DNA of 64,000 bases. Source: Sthenelais limicola (lineage: Eukaryota > Annelida > Polychaeta > Phyllodocida > Sigalionidae). The first letter of the stretch is position 1. Each line of letters starts with the position of its first letter. Below are positions 10,810 to 49,433 of this stretch, one piece after another. The DNA is taken from positions 11,158,646 through 11,222,645 of the forward strand of contig OW804100.1 in assembly GCA_942159475.1 (NCBI GenBank). The letters are read 5' to 3'. The notes below the pieces were generated by a model that saw only the letters and a program-made list of their open reading frames with translations, had not been told where the DNA came from and ran no database searches. The position numbers were made by a program, and so were the translations under genes.

Positions 10810-13070
10810 GCTTTTAAATACAAAATATACCTTGTGAAAATAAAATAAATAGGCATGTACTTAGCCTAGGTTTACCTTCTTATACATTATATTCCTTTTG
10901 ACACCAGAGGGCACAGTTTACCACCATGTACGAATTTATTCTTTTTCATGTTTTATTGTATTTGTATTGCTTCATTCTACCATGTAGCTATTGCTATGTT
11001 GAGGAGTTATAGACTAGGGCTTCGGAACAGAACCCTAACTAGAGGTTGAGTTGCCTGTTGTGACGACCCATCCTCCCCCACCGCCGCCTTCTTGGGCTAT
11101 TTCTAGGAAATAAAAAGCTTTGAGTTAGCGATGATTATACTTGGGTCTTGTGTTTGTCATAGCATTAAGTCTCCAACCATAGTCGCCTAAGTTACACAGA
11201 CACTACATTATTATTAATAGTCTAAATTATCATTAACCCTAATTACTCGAATTGCTCATCATTTAATTAATTGATCGCAGTACTGTGCAAGTCTAATAAC
11301 CATCATGACAACCATAGAGGATGATATAACCTCAGAGTTTATATAAGCCTATCACTGTTAACCACGACCATTCAACAATTCATGTATGTCATAGAACAAT
11401 AAAAGAAGTCAGTCCATCAGTCAGTCTCCAATATTCTATATATTTCTACAAAGTTATAAACCAAGTTATAACAATTGCGGATTTATTTTTACTCTGCTTG
11501 TCGTGAGCACATTATATTAGTAAACATGTATGGAGGAAATGCATATCGCTAGACACGGCGCTTTTTACATTATATTATATACAGTTATACTACATAACAG
11601 AAATACACCACTTTGCGCATATATATAAGAAATCACATTTAAAGAAGTTTGGAGAATGACAGATTTTGAAAAAAGTATAATTTACAAACGAACATATCGT
11701 CAAAGAATACATGAAAGTTTCATGTGGGACCAGAAAATTGAACAAAGAATGGGTATCTTGGGTTTGTGGGATGAAACTTCTGAAGCTCCCATTTCCAATT
11801 ACAGTTATAGACTTTCTAAGGCCGTCCTTTATTCACTGTGTTGTATTGGAGGAAACCTGAGATTAATCTAATACTTATCAAATAATACAATAAAAAGTAT
11901 TCAAGAAACTTTGTATATCCACGTGACATGTATGCTCTACCTTTAATTATGGTATATAACCTAGATGGAAACCGAAGAGGGGAGGCCTAGGTAGCCTCTT
12001 ATATAGGGGCTAATGAGGGGGAGACTCATTAGCCCGACCTGTGATTGGCAGGTGTAGGCTGACCAATGGGAAGCCCACCATTGACCATTAATCTGTAGGC
12101 CGCCATAGGGGTAACATGTGGCTATTGAAAGATAAACACAACCATGCAGCTAAAACTTTTCACGTGCTAAAATACTGCAAATTCCGCGAAATAATTTCTT
12201 GCACCACAACATTTTTTCTCCACAAAACTGGGGTTTCACATGTCAGTTCTATGGCATAGAGGCACTCAACCGTGATATTTTTTCTCTGTGAGGTGGTTTT
12301 GAAATGCCCTACATTTTTAGCTGCAGACTCCATCACAGATTCTATATAATTGTAGTGAATTGCTCTTTATTCTAGCTCATGATCCTAATAAATACAAAAT
12401 CCTGGTCAGGGCACCAAATTGCAGTGAATCTTGCTTTATTCCAGCTTGTGATCCTAATAAACACAAAACACAAAACCCAGATCCAGATCATACAGTCCCT
12501 GCTAGTGTCTCTCTTTATTACCGTATTAACACCAAACCCAGGGCAAGTGCCAGAAAACTAGCAGTAGTCCAGCACTAGCCCCAAGTTACCAGTTTCTGTG
12601 GCTCCTAAACCCAGCGACCCGATTCCGACTGGGTGTCTGGTACAGCAAGCTCACATTAAACTACAATATACAAGGAAATATCAAAATACAGGAGTCAATA
12701 CACTAAAGCGATCCTAAGAGTCACCTTAAACACCAATACACATCTCCTGCTGAACCCCGGTCACACATAACCATGCCAGCTGGGTTCCCGGGAAGCACCA
12801 ACAGGTAGTTAGCCTGAAACTATTTACAAGGGCTTGAAATCTTGGTGAAATAGGGATCCTCCTTCTACCGATATTCCTTTTTCAAACACCAGTTATGATA
12901 TAGTCTTAAAGGATAGTGTTTACATCGTCTCTGTTTACTTTTTTTACGTTTCACCATGTACAAATGCACAATCCTACCCTGTGATTTCATTTTGAAGATA
13001 TGTGCAAATGATTGAAAACGCATACATATAAATATATAATTCTCCAGCTGGGCAGAACTAGTTATCAGTC
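10810..13070. other. Intergenic region and transporter 3' flank
   Basis: Lies between two convergent genes. It holds a tandem duplication at 12354-12478 (unit about 70 bases with TGATCCTAATAAA). A possible minus-strand poly(A) signal (TTTATT on the plus strand) is at 12514. A 71-codon open frame at 11656-11871 has a TATA-like string upstream and AATAAA downstream, but no recognisable product. Confidence 0.5.
12354..12478. repeat. 70-base tandem duplication
   Basis: Two head-to-tail copies, each with GTGAAT, CTTTATTC(T/C)AGCT and TGATCCTAATAAA in the same order. Confidence 0.7.
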
Positions 13071-39435
<26,365 letters not shown>

Positions 39436-41429
39436 CTGAAATAAATCATAGATACAAACAAAATGTAATGATACATAAATTAGTACGGTAGTATAATAAT
39501 GATCATTGTCATAAAAAAAAAATAATTCATATATCATGATTGTAGTATGTCTATGTCAGGGGCACGACGAAAACCACTTGTAATATAGTGAGACTGCTGT
39601 AATATTCCTGATTAGATAAAGATGTTAAAAGGATTTTGTGGTAATCAATTGGTTCCATATATTTAAACCCAAATGATCGGTGGAGACCAATATAGAATGG
39701 GGGTAGAGAGGGTAAGACCCCAATGTTGCATAGCTAGTGAATGATTCAAGGTAATGCGAAATGTGTATTGTTATGTAACATTACGTAACATTGTGTAACC
39801 TCATTTATATTCATATTGATTATTAATTATCACCCATTTATCATATTACCTCATTACTAAAATCGCTAATTATACTTAGCTACCCAGTACTGTGCAAGTC
39901 TACTTAAATACATGCTAAGCCATAGGTATTACGTAAGTGCTCCGCCCCCTACTCTTTACCCACATCCTGGAGGTACGGTAATCATAGCCAATTATAAACA
40001 ACCAATTCAAGCTGGATGATAAACATGTAAGATGTCTCCTGGTGAATAAAAAGGCCTCGGCCTAGCTATTTACTAAGAGTACTCAGCTATCACATGTTCT
40101 TTACTCTGGCCATCAATCATGTTTAATGGGGCAAACCTTTGTTGACAAAGTTCACCACATTATAGGAGAAACTTGATATGTTTTCATTCCACCTTATTAA
40201 ATTGTGTACATACGTCTTAAATTAGACAAATTTGTTTCAAAGCAAAAGTAGGGGAATGGATTCAGATACAATGAATTTAATTACCAGTGAATTACGAATC
40301 ACACGATGTACATACGAGATTCTAATCAGTAGACATGTATGTTATGTGAATCACTTTGGAAGTGGAACGTAGGGGGGTGGGGTGGCTATAGTGGTAATTC
40401 ATGATAGCTGGGGCAGGGAATGAGTGTTGAATTGAAATGAATTGAATTACTTATGACCATATAGACGTCTTACTTATTTTTGGTGTTATAATAATAATCA
40501 TCTGGGCCAGGAACATGTATAACCGGCAGCTCTACAAATTTAGTAAAATCTGGTAAATTGATGAATAGAAAATGATGAATACTATGATCTACATATATTT
40601 GCTTTGGTTAAAAGAACCTGTATGTTGAACTCTATTTTTTTGAGGTCGCAAAAGTCTGGGGGTTGCAGAAATCTAAAAACAATAGATTCCAAAACTCCAA
40701 AATTTCGTCATATATATACAATTAAAGGCCAAATAATATATATATATAACAAACTCGAGACAGAGGTTCGCAAAATCAAAGGCAGATTTGCGTTCATTCC
40801 TTGTATTAGGAATAAACGTGTGGATACAAACAGTGCACTAGCAGTACCGAAATGCAGATTATTAATCCTTTTAATTACTGGCTTGCTGGTTATAGCCCCC
40901 CCCAAGGCAGTGATTAACAAGGAATATTTCCCTGTACACTCCTCCACGACATCTCTATGCTCGGTGCCCCTATATATAGCCGTGCTGATATGTTCCAATT
41001 GCAAAATGTTTAGAATTATTTTTTTCTATCACAAACAAGTTATTTCCTCTCAGAAAAATGAGCTTGTCTCACCCAGAAGAGATCGTAGGGAGTTTCATCC
41101 CCACAGAAACTTGTCCAGTATATATAGCCTGACATGGTAAAGTATATATTACACGCAGTCCTCCCAGATCTATGCTCCCTTCTGTCACTGATATCTCTGT
41201 AAGTATACTACTGCATACAGGTAGGCATAATGGAAGACGGTGGCATAGTGGATAGGTATAGGAAGGTGTCAGACGCATAGAGTGGATAGTCATTGGACGA
41301 GAACGTATGGGTAACACTCAAGGTTAGGTATATAGCATATGCACAAACTATGTTCATTCCAGCTTTGTTAATGCATGGGTTGGTAATTGATGGGAAGATG
41401 AGATGGGGGTGGAGGAGGAGGAAGTGAAC
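39436..41429. other. Upstream of first clear transporter exon
   Basis: Part of intron 1 if the first exon is at 57550. No exon is recognised. It holds short GTAACATT-type repeats at about 39770 and a family D foldback copy at 40820-40925. A 178-codon open frame at 40604-41140 runs through that repeat and has no recognisable product. Confidence 0.5.
40820..40925. mobile_element. Foldback element family D, copy 2
   Basis: Reverse-oriented relative of 27030-27190: shares CAGTGCAC, ATTAATCCTTTTAATTA and CAAGGCAGTGATTAA blocks. Confidence 0.65.
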
Positions 41430-42396
41430 TTAAACCTTTATTGGTCACAATGTGAAGCAGACCAGGCAGTTGGAATGACCATCTACTAAATTTACTCCTT
41501 TCTACTACATTCTCCTACTATTCATTCACTTACAGCTTGTCCTAACACATACACTCCTATTAAGTCTTCTACTACACATACTTCTACTACCCACTCATAC
41601 TACGCCTACTTCTATTATATCCACTACTACTTTTTCTATGACATCCCCTATTCTTCAACTGCAATAGGAAAAGTAGTAGAAGAATGATTAGTAGCAGTGG
41701 GAGAAGGTAGTAAATGTAATAGAAGAAGTTAAGTGTACAAGTGTGCTGAGGTAATAACTGGCTCCAGCAGCTACCTCGTCCTTACACACCTGCAGGGCAA
41801 GAGAGCAGGCACTGAGCATGCACATGACCCATTGGCATAAGAGACTTTTTCTGGTCAGCTGAGGGTTCTCCCTGTGAACCACAAATGCCTGCAGCGTTCT
41901 CTTCTTTGCTCCTACTACCCTAGAGCTACTACTTTTCGTACTATGTCAAGTACACTTCCTTCCTTCTACTACTTTTCATACTGGATGAAATACTTGTTTT
42001 TCTACTGTAGTAGGAAAAGTAGTAGAAACATGATTAGTGGCAGTGGGAGAAGGTAGTAAAAGTAGTAGGAGAAGTACAGTGTACATGTGTGCTGAAGAAA
42101 TAACTGGCTTCAGCAGCCACGTCTTCCTTACACATCTGCAGGGCGAGAGAGCAGGCACTGAGCATAGAAGTAAGGTAGCATGACACTTTGGCATATGAGC
42201 CTTTTATTCTGGGTTGTCTGGTCACGTGTAGGGTTCTCCCATTGTACCACCAATGCCCCCAGTGCTCTCCACTAGCAGTTGCCTGGTCAGTTGAGAGGTT
42301 TCCCTGTGAAGCAGGCCCACCAGTTGGAATGACCAAATCAAAAGAAGGCATGGGTAGTCCTGAAGTGACTTTTGGATGCCAGTAAAAAATACATGC

Positions 42397-42468
42397 TAGC
42401 AGAGCGTGGTTTCGATCCACGGACCTCTGGGTTATGGGCCCAGCACGCTTCCACTGCGCCACTCTGCT
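42397..42468 (-). tRNA. tRNA-iMet-CAT: tRNA-iMet(CAU), copy 1
   Basis: 72 bases. The acceptor stem AGCAGAG pairs fully with CTCTGCT and gives the A1-U72 pair of eukaryotic initiators. The anticodon arm CTGGG-CCCATAA-CCCAG has the three G:C pairs of initiator tRNAs. The T loop is ATCGAAA, with A in place of T54, again an initiator hallmark. The T stem is CGTGG/CCACG where vertebrate iMet has GATGG/CCATC: two compensated pairs. The D-arm GCGC/GCGT and A- and B-box promoters are intact. Six T follow 7 bases after the 3' end as a Pol III terminator. This copy sits in the truncated leading unit. Confidence 0.97.
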
Positions 42469-42561
42469 CCCTTCCTAACCTGGTAGAAGAGGCTGCCACT
42501 GGAGCCTGCATACATGGGCTGATGCAATGACTAAAGCCAGATGGCCTTGAAGTGACTTGAC

Positions 42562-43338
42562 GAACGGTGGCAAAACGCTTATTTCAATAAGCAAATGCTA
42601 TTCACCTAAACATTGCGAACGCCACGCCATAACTGTACAACGATTATAAGAGATGGGCCCCTGGGTCTGCAAAAGGTTTCTCGCACTTATTTTCCTACAA
42701 ACTTAGGCATCCACTACAATGAATCGCCAGCATATTAATACACCTAGCTATTAGTAAAGTCGATTTAACCGAAATGCGCACAGATAAATTACAATCTTGG
42801 TGTAAACTTACGTTAACACTAGCGTGAATGGGGACTGCATATCGGCCGATCGACTGACCGTGAAAGTTGGGCCACATGACTGAAATGTATGGGAAATGAT
42901 ACGTAAGGCTTCTCATAGTGTATTGAGCACGCTCCTTCCGGTCAGACACTTCCGTCTTTGCAACTAACAACAAACAACTAGCCTAGGATTATCACGTGCA
43001 TGTATTGCTGTCATATTCCATGTAGAAACTCCGCGATCATTCCATTAAAAAGGTAACGAAATATCGATTCTTCTCCTGAAGTCTAAAATCTGCAGGGGTT
43101 TTATGGCATTGCCATAAAGACGCCTGCAGACCAAGCAAAACACCGAGTCAACTCGTTCCCAGTGGCCAAGTTTAGCCGGGTCCCCCGGCTCTGCAGTCGC
43201 CGAAACCATAATTTTAAAAGCTTTCATTATTACCAACGATATAACAAATACAGCGGCCGGAAAATATTCTACTAAACTAACCAGCCAAGCAGTTACCATA
43301 CACCTACACAACACAAATTCTCGCGCGGATACTTTCTA
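42562..43338. other. Unique spacer inside the array
   Basis: 777 bases unlike the unit, inserted between a unit end (CTTGAC) and the next unit start (GACTGGTGTG). It has more CpG than its surroundings. A minus-strand open frame (43303-43045) from an ATG could encode about 85 residues with one hydrophobic segment; no family is recognised and no convincing donor site follows. Confidence 0.6.
43045..43303 (-). CDS. Hypothetical small ORF in array spacer
   Basis: ATG followed by a hydrophobic stretch (about residues 4-25), then a charged tail with CLVC and RRLYGN. No homologue is recognised and codon use is not decisive. It could be a first exon of an unknown gene or chance. It is listed only because it is the one non-repeat open frame in the array region. 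Confidence 0.2.
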
Positions 43339-44505
43339 GACTGGTGTGCTGAGGAAATAACTGGGCCCAGTACCCACCTCTCCCTTACACACCTGCAGGG
43401 TAACAGAGCAGGCACTGAGCACTGAGCTACCGACTTTTCCTACTATTCACGTTCTACTACGTTCTCTTACTACTCATAATTCTACTACTTCCACTCCACT
43501 TCTACTGCCTCCTACCATGTCTCCTACTTTTCCCATTACATCCACACATACTTCCTATTCCATCTACTCACTTTGTACTACTCTTCCTTTTACATCCACT
43601 TCTACTTTTATTACTGATCATTCCACATCCACTCCTACTTTTGTCATCTACTACTCCTACTAGATCCATGCCAACAACTCCTACTTCTCCTACTGCATCA
43701 AAGTAACTAAGTACTAATTCTGCTACTTTCTCCCTACTATCTCTACTTCTACCACCTTCTATTCCTACTTCAACCAACCATTCTTCTACAACTCATCCTA
43801 CCTCACATACTTTTGATTAACTTGTACTTTCACTACCCCTTCTACTACATTCCCTTCCTTCTTACTACATTCTCCTACTTTTCATTCCTCTACAACTTAA
43901 TTACTCCTACTACATAAATTTCCACAACCCTTATCCTACTACTCTTACTACTAATATGTATATCAACTACTAGTTCTTCCTCTACTGCTTTTACTACTTT
44001 TCATTCTTCAACCTTTGCTCCTACTACCCTAGAGCTACTACTTTTCGTACTATGTCAAGTACACTTCCTTCCTTCTACTACTTTTCATACTGGATGAAAT
44101 ACTTGTTTTTCTACTGTAGTAGGAAAAGTAGTAGAAACATGATTAGTGGCAGTGGGAGAAGGTAGTAAAAGTAGTAGGAGAAGTACAGTGTACATGTGTG
44201 CTGAAGAAATAACTGGCTTCAGCAGCCACCTCTTCCTTACACATCTGCAGGGCAAGAGAGCAGGCACTGAGCATAGAAGTAAGGTAGCATGACACTTTGG
44301 CATATGAGCCTTTTATTCTGGGTTGTCTGGTCACGTGTAGGGTTCTCCCATTGAACCACCAATGCCCCCAGTGCTCTCCACTAGCAGTTGCCTGGTCAGT
44401 TGAGAGATTTCCCTGTGAAGCAGGCCCACCAGTTGGAATGACCAAATCAAAAGAAGGCATGGGTAGTCCTGAAGTGACTTTTGGATGCCAGTAAAAAATA
44501 CATGC

Positions 44506-44577
44506 TAGCAGAGCGTGGTTTCGATCCACGGACCTCTGGGTTATGGGCCCAGCACGCTTCCACTGCGCCACTCTGCT
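44506..44577 (-). tRNA. tRNA-iMet-CAT: tRNA-iMet(CAU), copy 2
   Basis: Same 72 bases as copy 1, in the 43342-44670 unit, with a T6 terminator just downstream. Confidence 0.97.
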
Positions 44578-45825
44578 CTCTTCCTAACCTGGTAGGAGAG
44601 GCTGCCACTAGAGCCTGCATACATGGGCTGATGCAATGACTAAAGCCAGACGGCCTTGAAGTGACTTGACTGGTGTGCTGAGGAAATAACTGGGCCCAGT
44701 ACCCACCTCTCCCTTACACACCTGCAGGGTAACAGAGCAGGCACTGAGCACTGAGCTACTGACTTTTCCTACTATTCACGTTCTACTACGTTCTCCTACT
44801 ACTCATAATTCTACTACTTCCACTCCACTTCTACTGCCTCCTACCATGTCTCCTACTTTTCCCATTACATCCACACATACTTCCTATTCCATCTACTCAC
44901 TTTGTACTACTCTTCCTTTTACATCCACTTCTACTTTTATTACTGATCATTCCACATCCACTCCTACTTCTGTCATCTACTACTCCTACTAGATCCATGC
45001 CAACAACTCCTACTTCTCCTACTGCATCAAAGTTACTAAGTACTAATTCTGCTACTTTCTGCCTACTATCCCTACTTCTACTACCTTTTCCTGCTACTCC
45101 TACTTCAACCAACCATTCTTCTGCAACTCATCCTACTACGCATACTTTTGATTACCTTCTACTTTCACTACCCCTTCTACTACATTCCCTTCCATCTTAC
45201 TACATTCTCTACTTTTCATTCCTCTACAACTTAACTTCTCCTACTACACATACTTCCACTATCTTTCTCCTACTACTCCTACTACTAATATGTATATCAA
45301 CTACTAGTTCTTCCTCTACTACTTTTACTACTTTTCATCCTTCAACCTTTGCTCCTACTACCCTAGAGATACTACTTTTCGTATTATGTTAAGTACACTT
45401 CCTTCTTTCTACTACTTTTCATACTGGATGAAGTACTTGTTTTTTTTTACTGTAGTAGGAAAAGTAGTAGAAACATGATTAGTGGCAGTGGGAGAAGGTA
45501 GTAAAAGTATTAGGAGAAGTACAGTGTACAAGTGTGCTGAGGAAATAACTGGCTCCAGCAGCCACCTCTTCCTTACACACCTGCAGGGCAAGAGAGCAGG
45601 CACTGAGCATAGAAGTAACATATATGAGCCTTTTATTCTGGGTTGTCTGGTCACATGTAGGGTTCTCCCATTGAACCACCAACACCCCCAGTGCTCTCCA
45701 CTAGCAGTTGCCTGGTCAGTTGAGAGATTTCCCTGTGAAGCAGGCCCACCAGTTGGAATGACCAAATCAAAAGAAGGCATGGGTAGTCCTGAAGTGACTT
45801 TTGGATGCCAGTAAAAAATACATGC

Positions 45826-45897
45826 TAGCAGAGCGTGGTTTCGATCCACGGACCTCTGGGTTATGGGCCCAGCACGCTTCCACTGCGCCACTCTGCT
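45826..45897 (-). tRNA. tRNA-iMet-CAT: tRNA-iMet(CAU), copy 3
   Basis: Identical to copies 1 and 2 and 1,320 bases from copy 2. The unit is cut by the N gap 58 bases further on. Confidence 0.97.
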
Positions 45898-45955
45898 CTC
45901 TTCCTAACCTGGTAGGAGAGGCTGCCACTAGAGCCTGCATACATGGGCTGATGCA

Positions 45956-46155
45956 NNNNNNNNNNNNNNNNNNNNNNNNNNNNNNNNNNNNNNNNNNNNN
46001 NNNNNNNNNNNNNNNNNNNNNNNNNNNNNNNNNNNNNNNNNNNNNNNNNNNNNNNNNNNNNNNNNNNNNNNNNNNNNNNNNNNNNNNNNNNNNNNNNNNN
46101 NNNNNNNNNNNNNNNNNNNNNNNNNNNNNNNNNNNNNNNNNNNNNNNNNNNNNNN
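45956..46155. other. Assembly gap (200 N)
   Basis: Exactly 200 N inside the tRNA array, a round figure typical of a placeholder for a gap of unknown size. An unknown number of units may be missing. The distance between tRNA copies 3 and 4 (896 bases) is therefore meaningless. Confidence 0.98.
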
Positions 46156-46721
46156 ATCTTTCTCCTACTACTCCTACTACTAATATGTATATCAACTACT
46201 AGTTCTTCCTCTACTACTTTTACTACTTTTCATCCTTCAACCTTTGCTCCTACTACCCTAGAGATACTACTTTTCGTATTATGTTAAGTACACTTCCTTC
46301 CTTCTACTACTTTTCATACTGGATGAAGTACTTGGTTTTTTTACTGTAGTAGGAAAAGTAGGGAAGAAACATGATTAGTGGCAGTGGGAGAAGGTAGTAA
46401 AAGTATTAGGAGAAGTACAGTGTACAAGTGTGCTGAGGAAATAACTGGCTCCAGCAGCCACCTCTTCCTTACACACCTGCAGGGCAAGAGAGCAGGCACT
46501 GAGCATAGAAGTAACATATATGAGCCTTTTATTCTGGGTTGTCTGGTCACATGTAGGGTTCTCCCATTGAACCACCAACACTCCCAGTGCTCTCCACTAG
46601 CAGTTGCCTGGTCAGTTGAGAGGTTTCCCTGTGAAGCAGGGCCCACCAGTTGGAATGACCAAATCAAATGAAGGCATGGCTAGTCCTGAAGTGACTTTTG
46701 GGTGCCAGTAAAAATACATGC

Positions 46722-46793
46722 TAGCAGAGCGTGGTTTCGATCCACGGACCTCTGGGTTATGGGCCCAGCACGCTTCCACTGCGCCACTCTGCT
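46722..46793 (-). tRNA. tRNA-iMet-CAT: tRNA-iMet(CAU), copy 4
   Basis: Same gene body as copy 1. From here on the downstream terminator is T5 instead of T6. Confidence 0.97.
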
Positions 46794-46975
46794 CCCTTTC
46801 TAACCTGGTAGGAGAGACTGCCACTTGAGCCTGCATACATGGGCTGATGCAATGACTAAAGCCAGATGGCCTTGAAGTGACTTGACTGGTGTGCTGAGGA
46901 AATAACTGGGCCCAGTACCCACCTCTCCCTTACACACCTGCAGGGCAACAGAGCAGGCACTGAGCACTGAGCTAC

Positions 46976-47650
46976 TGCCTTCTCCTACTATTCATGTCCT
47001 ACTACCTTCTCCTACTACTCATAATTCTACTACTTCCACTCCACTTCTACTGCCTCCTACCATGTCTCCTACCTTTCCTATTACATCCACACATACTTCC
47101 TATTCCATCTACTCACTTTGTACTACTCCTCCTATTACATCCACTTCTACTTTTATTACTGATCATTTCACATCCACTCCTACTTCTGTCTTCTACTACT
47201 CCTACTACATCCATGCCTACAACTCCTACTTCTCCTACTGCATCAAAGTAACTAAGTACTGATTCTGCTACTTTCTGCCTACTATCCCTACTTCTACTAC
47301 CTTTTCCTGCTACTCCTACTTCAACCAACCATTCTTCTGCAACTCATCCTACTACGCATACTTTTGATTACCTTCTACTTTCACTACCCCTTCTACTACA
47401 TTCCCTTCCATCTTACTACATTCTCTACTTTTCATTCCTCTACAACTTAACTTCTCCTACTACACATACTTCCACTATCTTTCTCCTACTACTCCTACTA
47501 CTAATATGTATATCAACTACTAGTTCTTCCTCTACTACTTTTACTACTTTTCATCCTTCAACCTTTGCTCCTACTACCCTAGAGATACTACTTTTCGTAT
47601 TATGTTAAGTACACTTCCTTCCTTCTACTACTTTTCATACTGGATGAAGT
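46976..47650. repeat. CTACT-rich, G-poor block (one per unit)
   Basis: About 675 bases built from TCCTACTACT-like strings with very few G on the plus strand. It recurs once per unit through the array. The matching minus-strand transcript would be A/G/T-rich. Confidence 0.9.
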
Positions 47651-48041
47651 ACTTGGTTTTTTTACTGTAGTAGGAAAAGTAGGGAAGAAACATGATTAGT
47701 GGCAGTGGGAGAAGGTAGTAAAAGTATTAGGAGAAGTACAGTGTACAAGTGTGCTGAGGAAATAACTGGCTCCAGCAGCCACCTCTTCCTTACACACCTG
47801 CAGGGCAAGAGAGCAGGCACTGAGCATAGAAGTAACATATATGAGCCTTTTATTCTGGGTTGTCTGGTCACATGTAGGGTTCTCCCATTGAACCACCAAC
47901 ACTCCCAGTGCTCTCCACTAGCAGTTGCCTGGTCAGTTGAGAGGTTTCCCTGTGAAGCAGGCCCACCAGTTGGAATGACCAAATCAAATGAAGGCATGGC
48001 TAGTCCTGAAGTGACTTTTGGGTGCCAGTAAAAATACATGC

Positions 48042-48113
48042 TAGCAGAGCGTGGTTTCGATCCACGGACCTCTGGGTTATGGGCCCAGCACGCTTCCACT
48101 GCGCCACTCTGCT
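48042..48113 (-). tRNA. tRNA-iMet-CAT: tRNA-iMet(CAU), copy 5
   Basis: Identical body, 1,320 bases from copy 4. Terminator T5 is at 48030-48034. Confidence 0.97.
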
Positions 48114-49361
48114 CCCTTTCTAACCTGGTAGGAGAGACTGCCACTTGAGCCTGCATACATGGGCTGATGCAATGACTAAAGCCAGATGGCCTTGAAGTGA
48201 CTTGACTGGTGTGCTGAGGAAATAACTGGGCCCAGTACCCACCTCTCCCTTACACACCTGCAGGGCAACAGAGCAGGCACTGAGCACTGAGCTACTGCCT
48301 TCTCCTACTATTCATGTCCTACTACCTTCTCCTACTACTCATAATTCTACTACTTCCACTCCACTTCTACTGCCTCCTACCATGTCTCCTACCTTTCCTA
48401 TTACATCCACACATACTTCCTATTCCATCTACTCACTTTGTACTACTCCTCCTATTACATCCACTTCTACTTTTATTACTGATCATTTCACATCCACTCC
48501 TACTTCTGTCTTCTACTACTCCTACTACATCCATGCCTACAACTCCTACTTCTCCTACTGCATCAAAGTAACTAAGTACTGATTCTGCTACTTTCTGCCT
48601 ACTATCCCTACTTCTACTACCTTTTCCTGCTACTCCTACTTCAACCAACCATTCTTCTGCAACTCATCCTACTACGCATACTTTTGATTACCTTCTACTT
48701 TCACTACCCCTTCTACTACATTCCCTTCCATCTTACTACATTCTCTACTTTTCATTCCTCTACAACTTAACTTCTCCTACTACACATACTTCCACTATCT
48801 TTCTCCTACTACTCCTACTACTAATATGTATATCAACTACTAGTTCTTCCTCTACTACTTTTACTACTTTTCATCCTTCAACCTTTGCTCCTACTACCCT
48901 AGAGATACTACTTTTCGTATTATGTTAAGTACACTTCCTTCCTTCTACTACTTTTCATACTGGATGAAGTACTTGGTTTTTTTACTGTAGTAGGAAAAGT
49001 AGGGAAGAAACATGATTAGTGGCAGTGGGAGAAGGTAGTAAAAGTATTAGGAGAAGTACAGTGTACAAGTGTGCTGAGGAAATAACTGGCTCCAGCAGCC
49101 ACCTCTTCCTTACACACCTGCAGGGCAAGAGAGCAGGCACTGAGCATAGAAGTAACATATATGAGCCTTTTATTCTGGGTTGTCTGGTCACATGTAGGGT
49201 TCTCCCATTGAACCACCAACACTCCCAGTGCTCTCCACTAGCAGTTGCCTGGTCAGTTGAGAGGTTTCCCTGTGAAGCAGGCCCACCAGTTGGAATGACC
49301 AAATCAAATGAAGGCATGGCTAGTCCTGAAGTGACTTTTGGGTGCCAGTAAAAATACATGC

Positions 49362-49433
49362 TAGCAGAGCGTGGTTTCGATCCACGGACCTCTGGGTTAT
49401 GGGCCCAGCACGCTTCCACTGCGCCACTCTGCT
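49362..49433 (-). tRNA. tRNA-iMet-CAT: tRNA-iMet(CAU), copy 6
   Basis: Identical body and flanks to copy 5. Confidence 0.97.

Noticed and set aside
11656..11871. 71-codon open frame with TATA-like and AATAAA strings around it
   Set aside because: No homologue is recognised; in AT-rich DNA such strings are common, so it is noted only in the intergenic entry.
40604..41140. 178-codon plus-strand open frame
   Set aside because: Runs through a foldback repeat, shows no domain and is on the strand opposite the host intron.
46994..47262. Leu/Ser/Thr-rich open frames in each unit
   Set aside because: Compositional: translation of the CTACT-rich block.
47662..48156. Repeated 164-codon and 110-codon open frames in every array unit
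   Set aside because: They read through the tRNA gene and its flanks on one strand or the other; frame preservation follows from unit identity, not protein selection.
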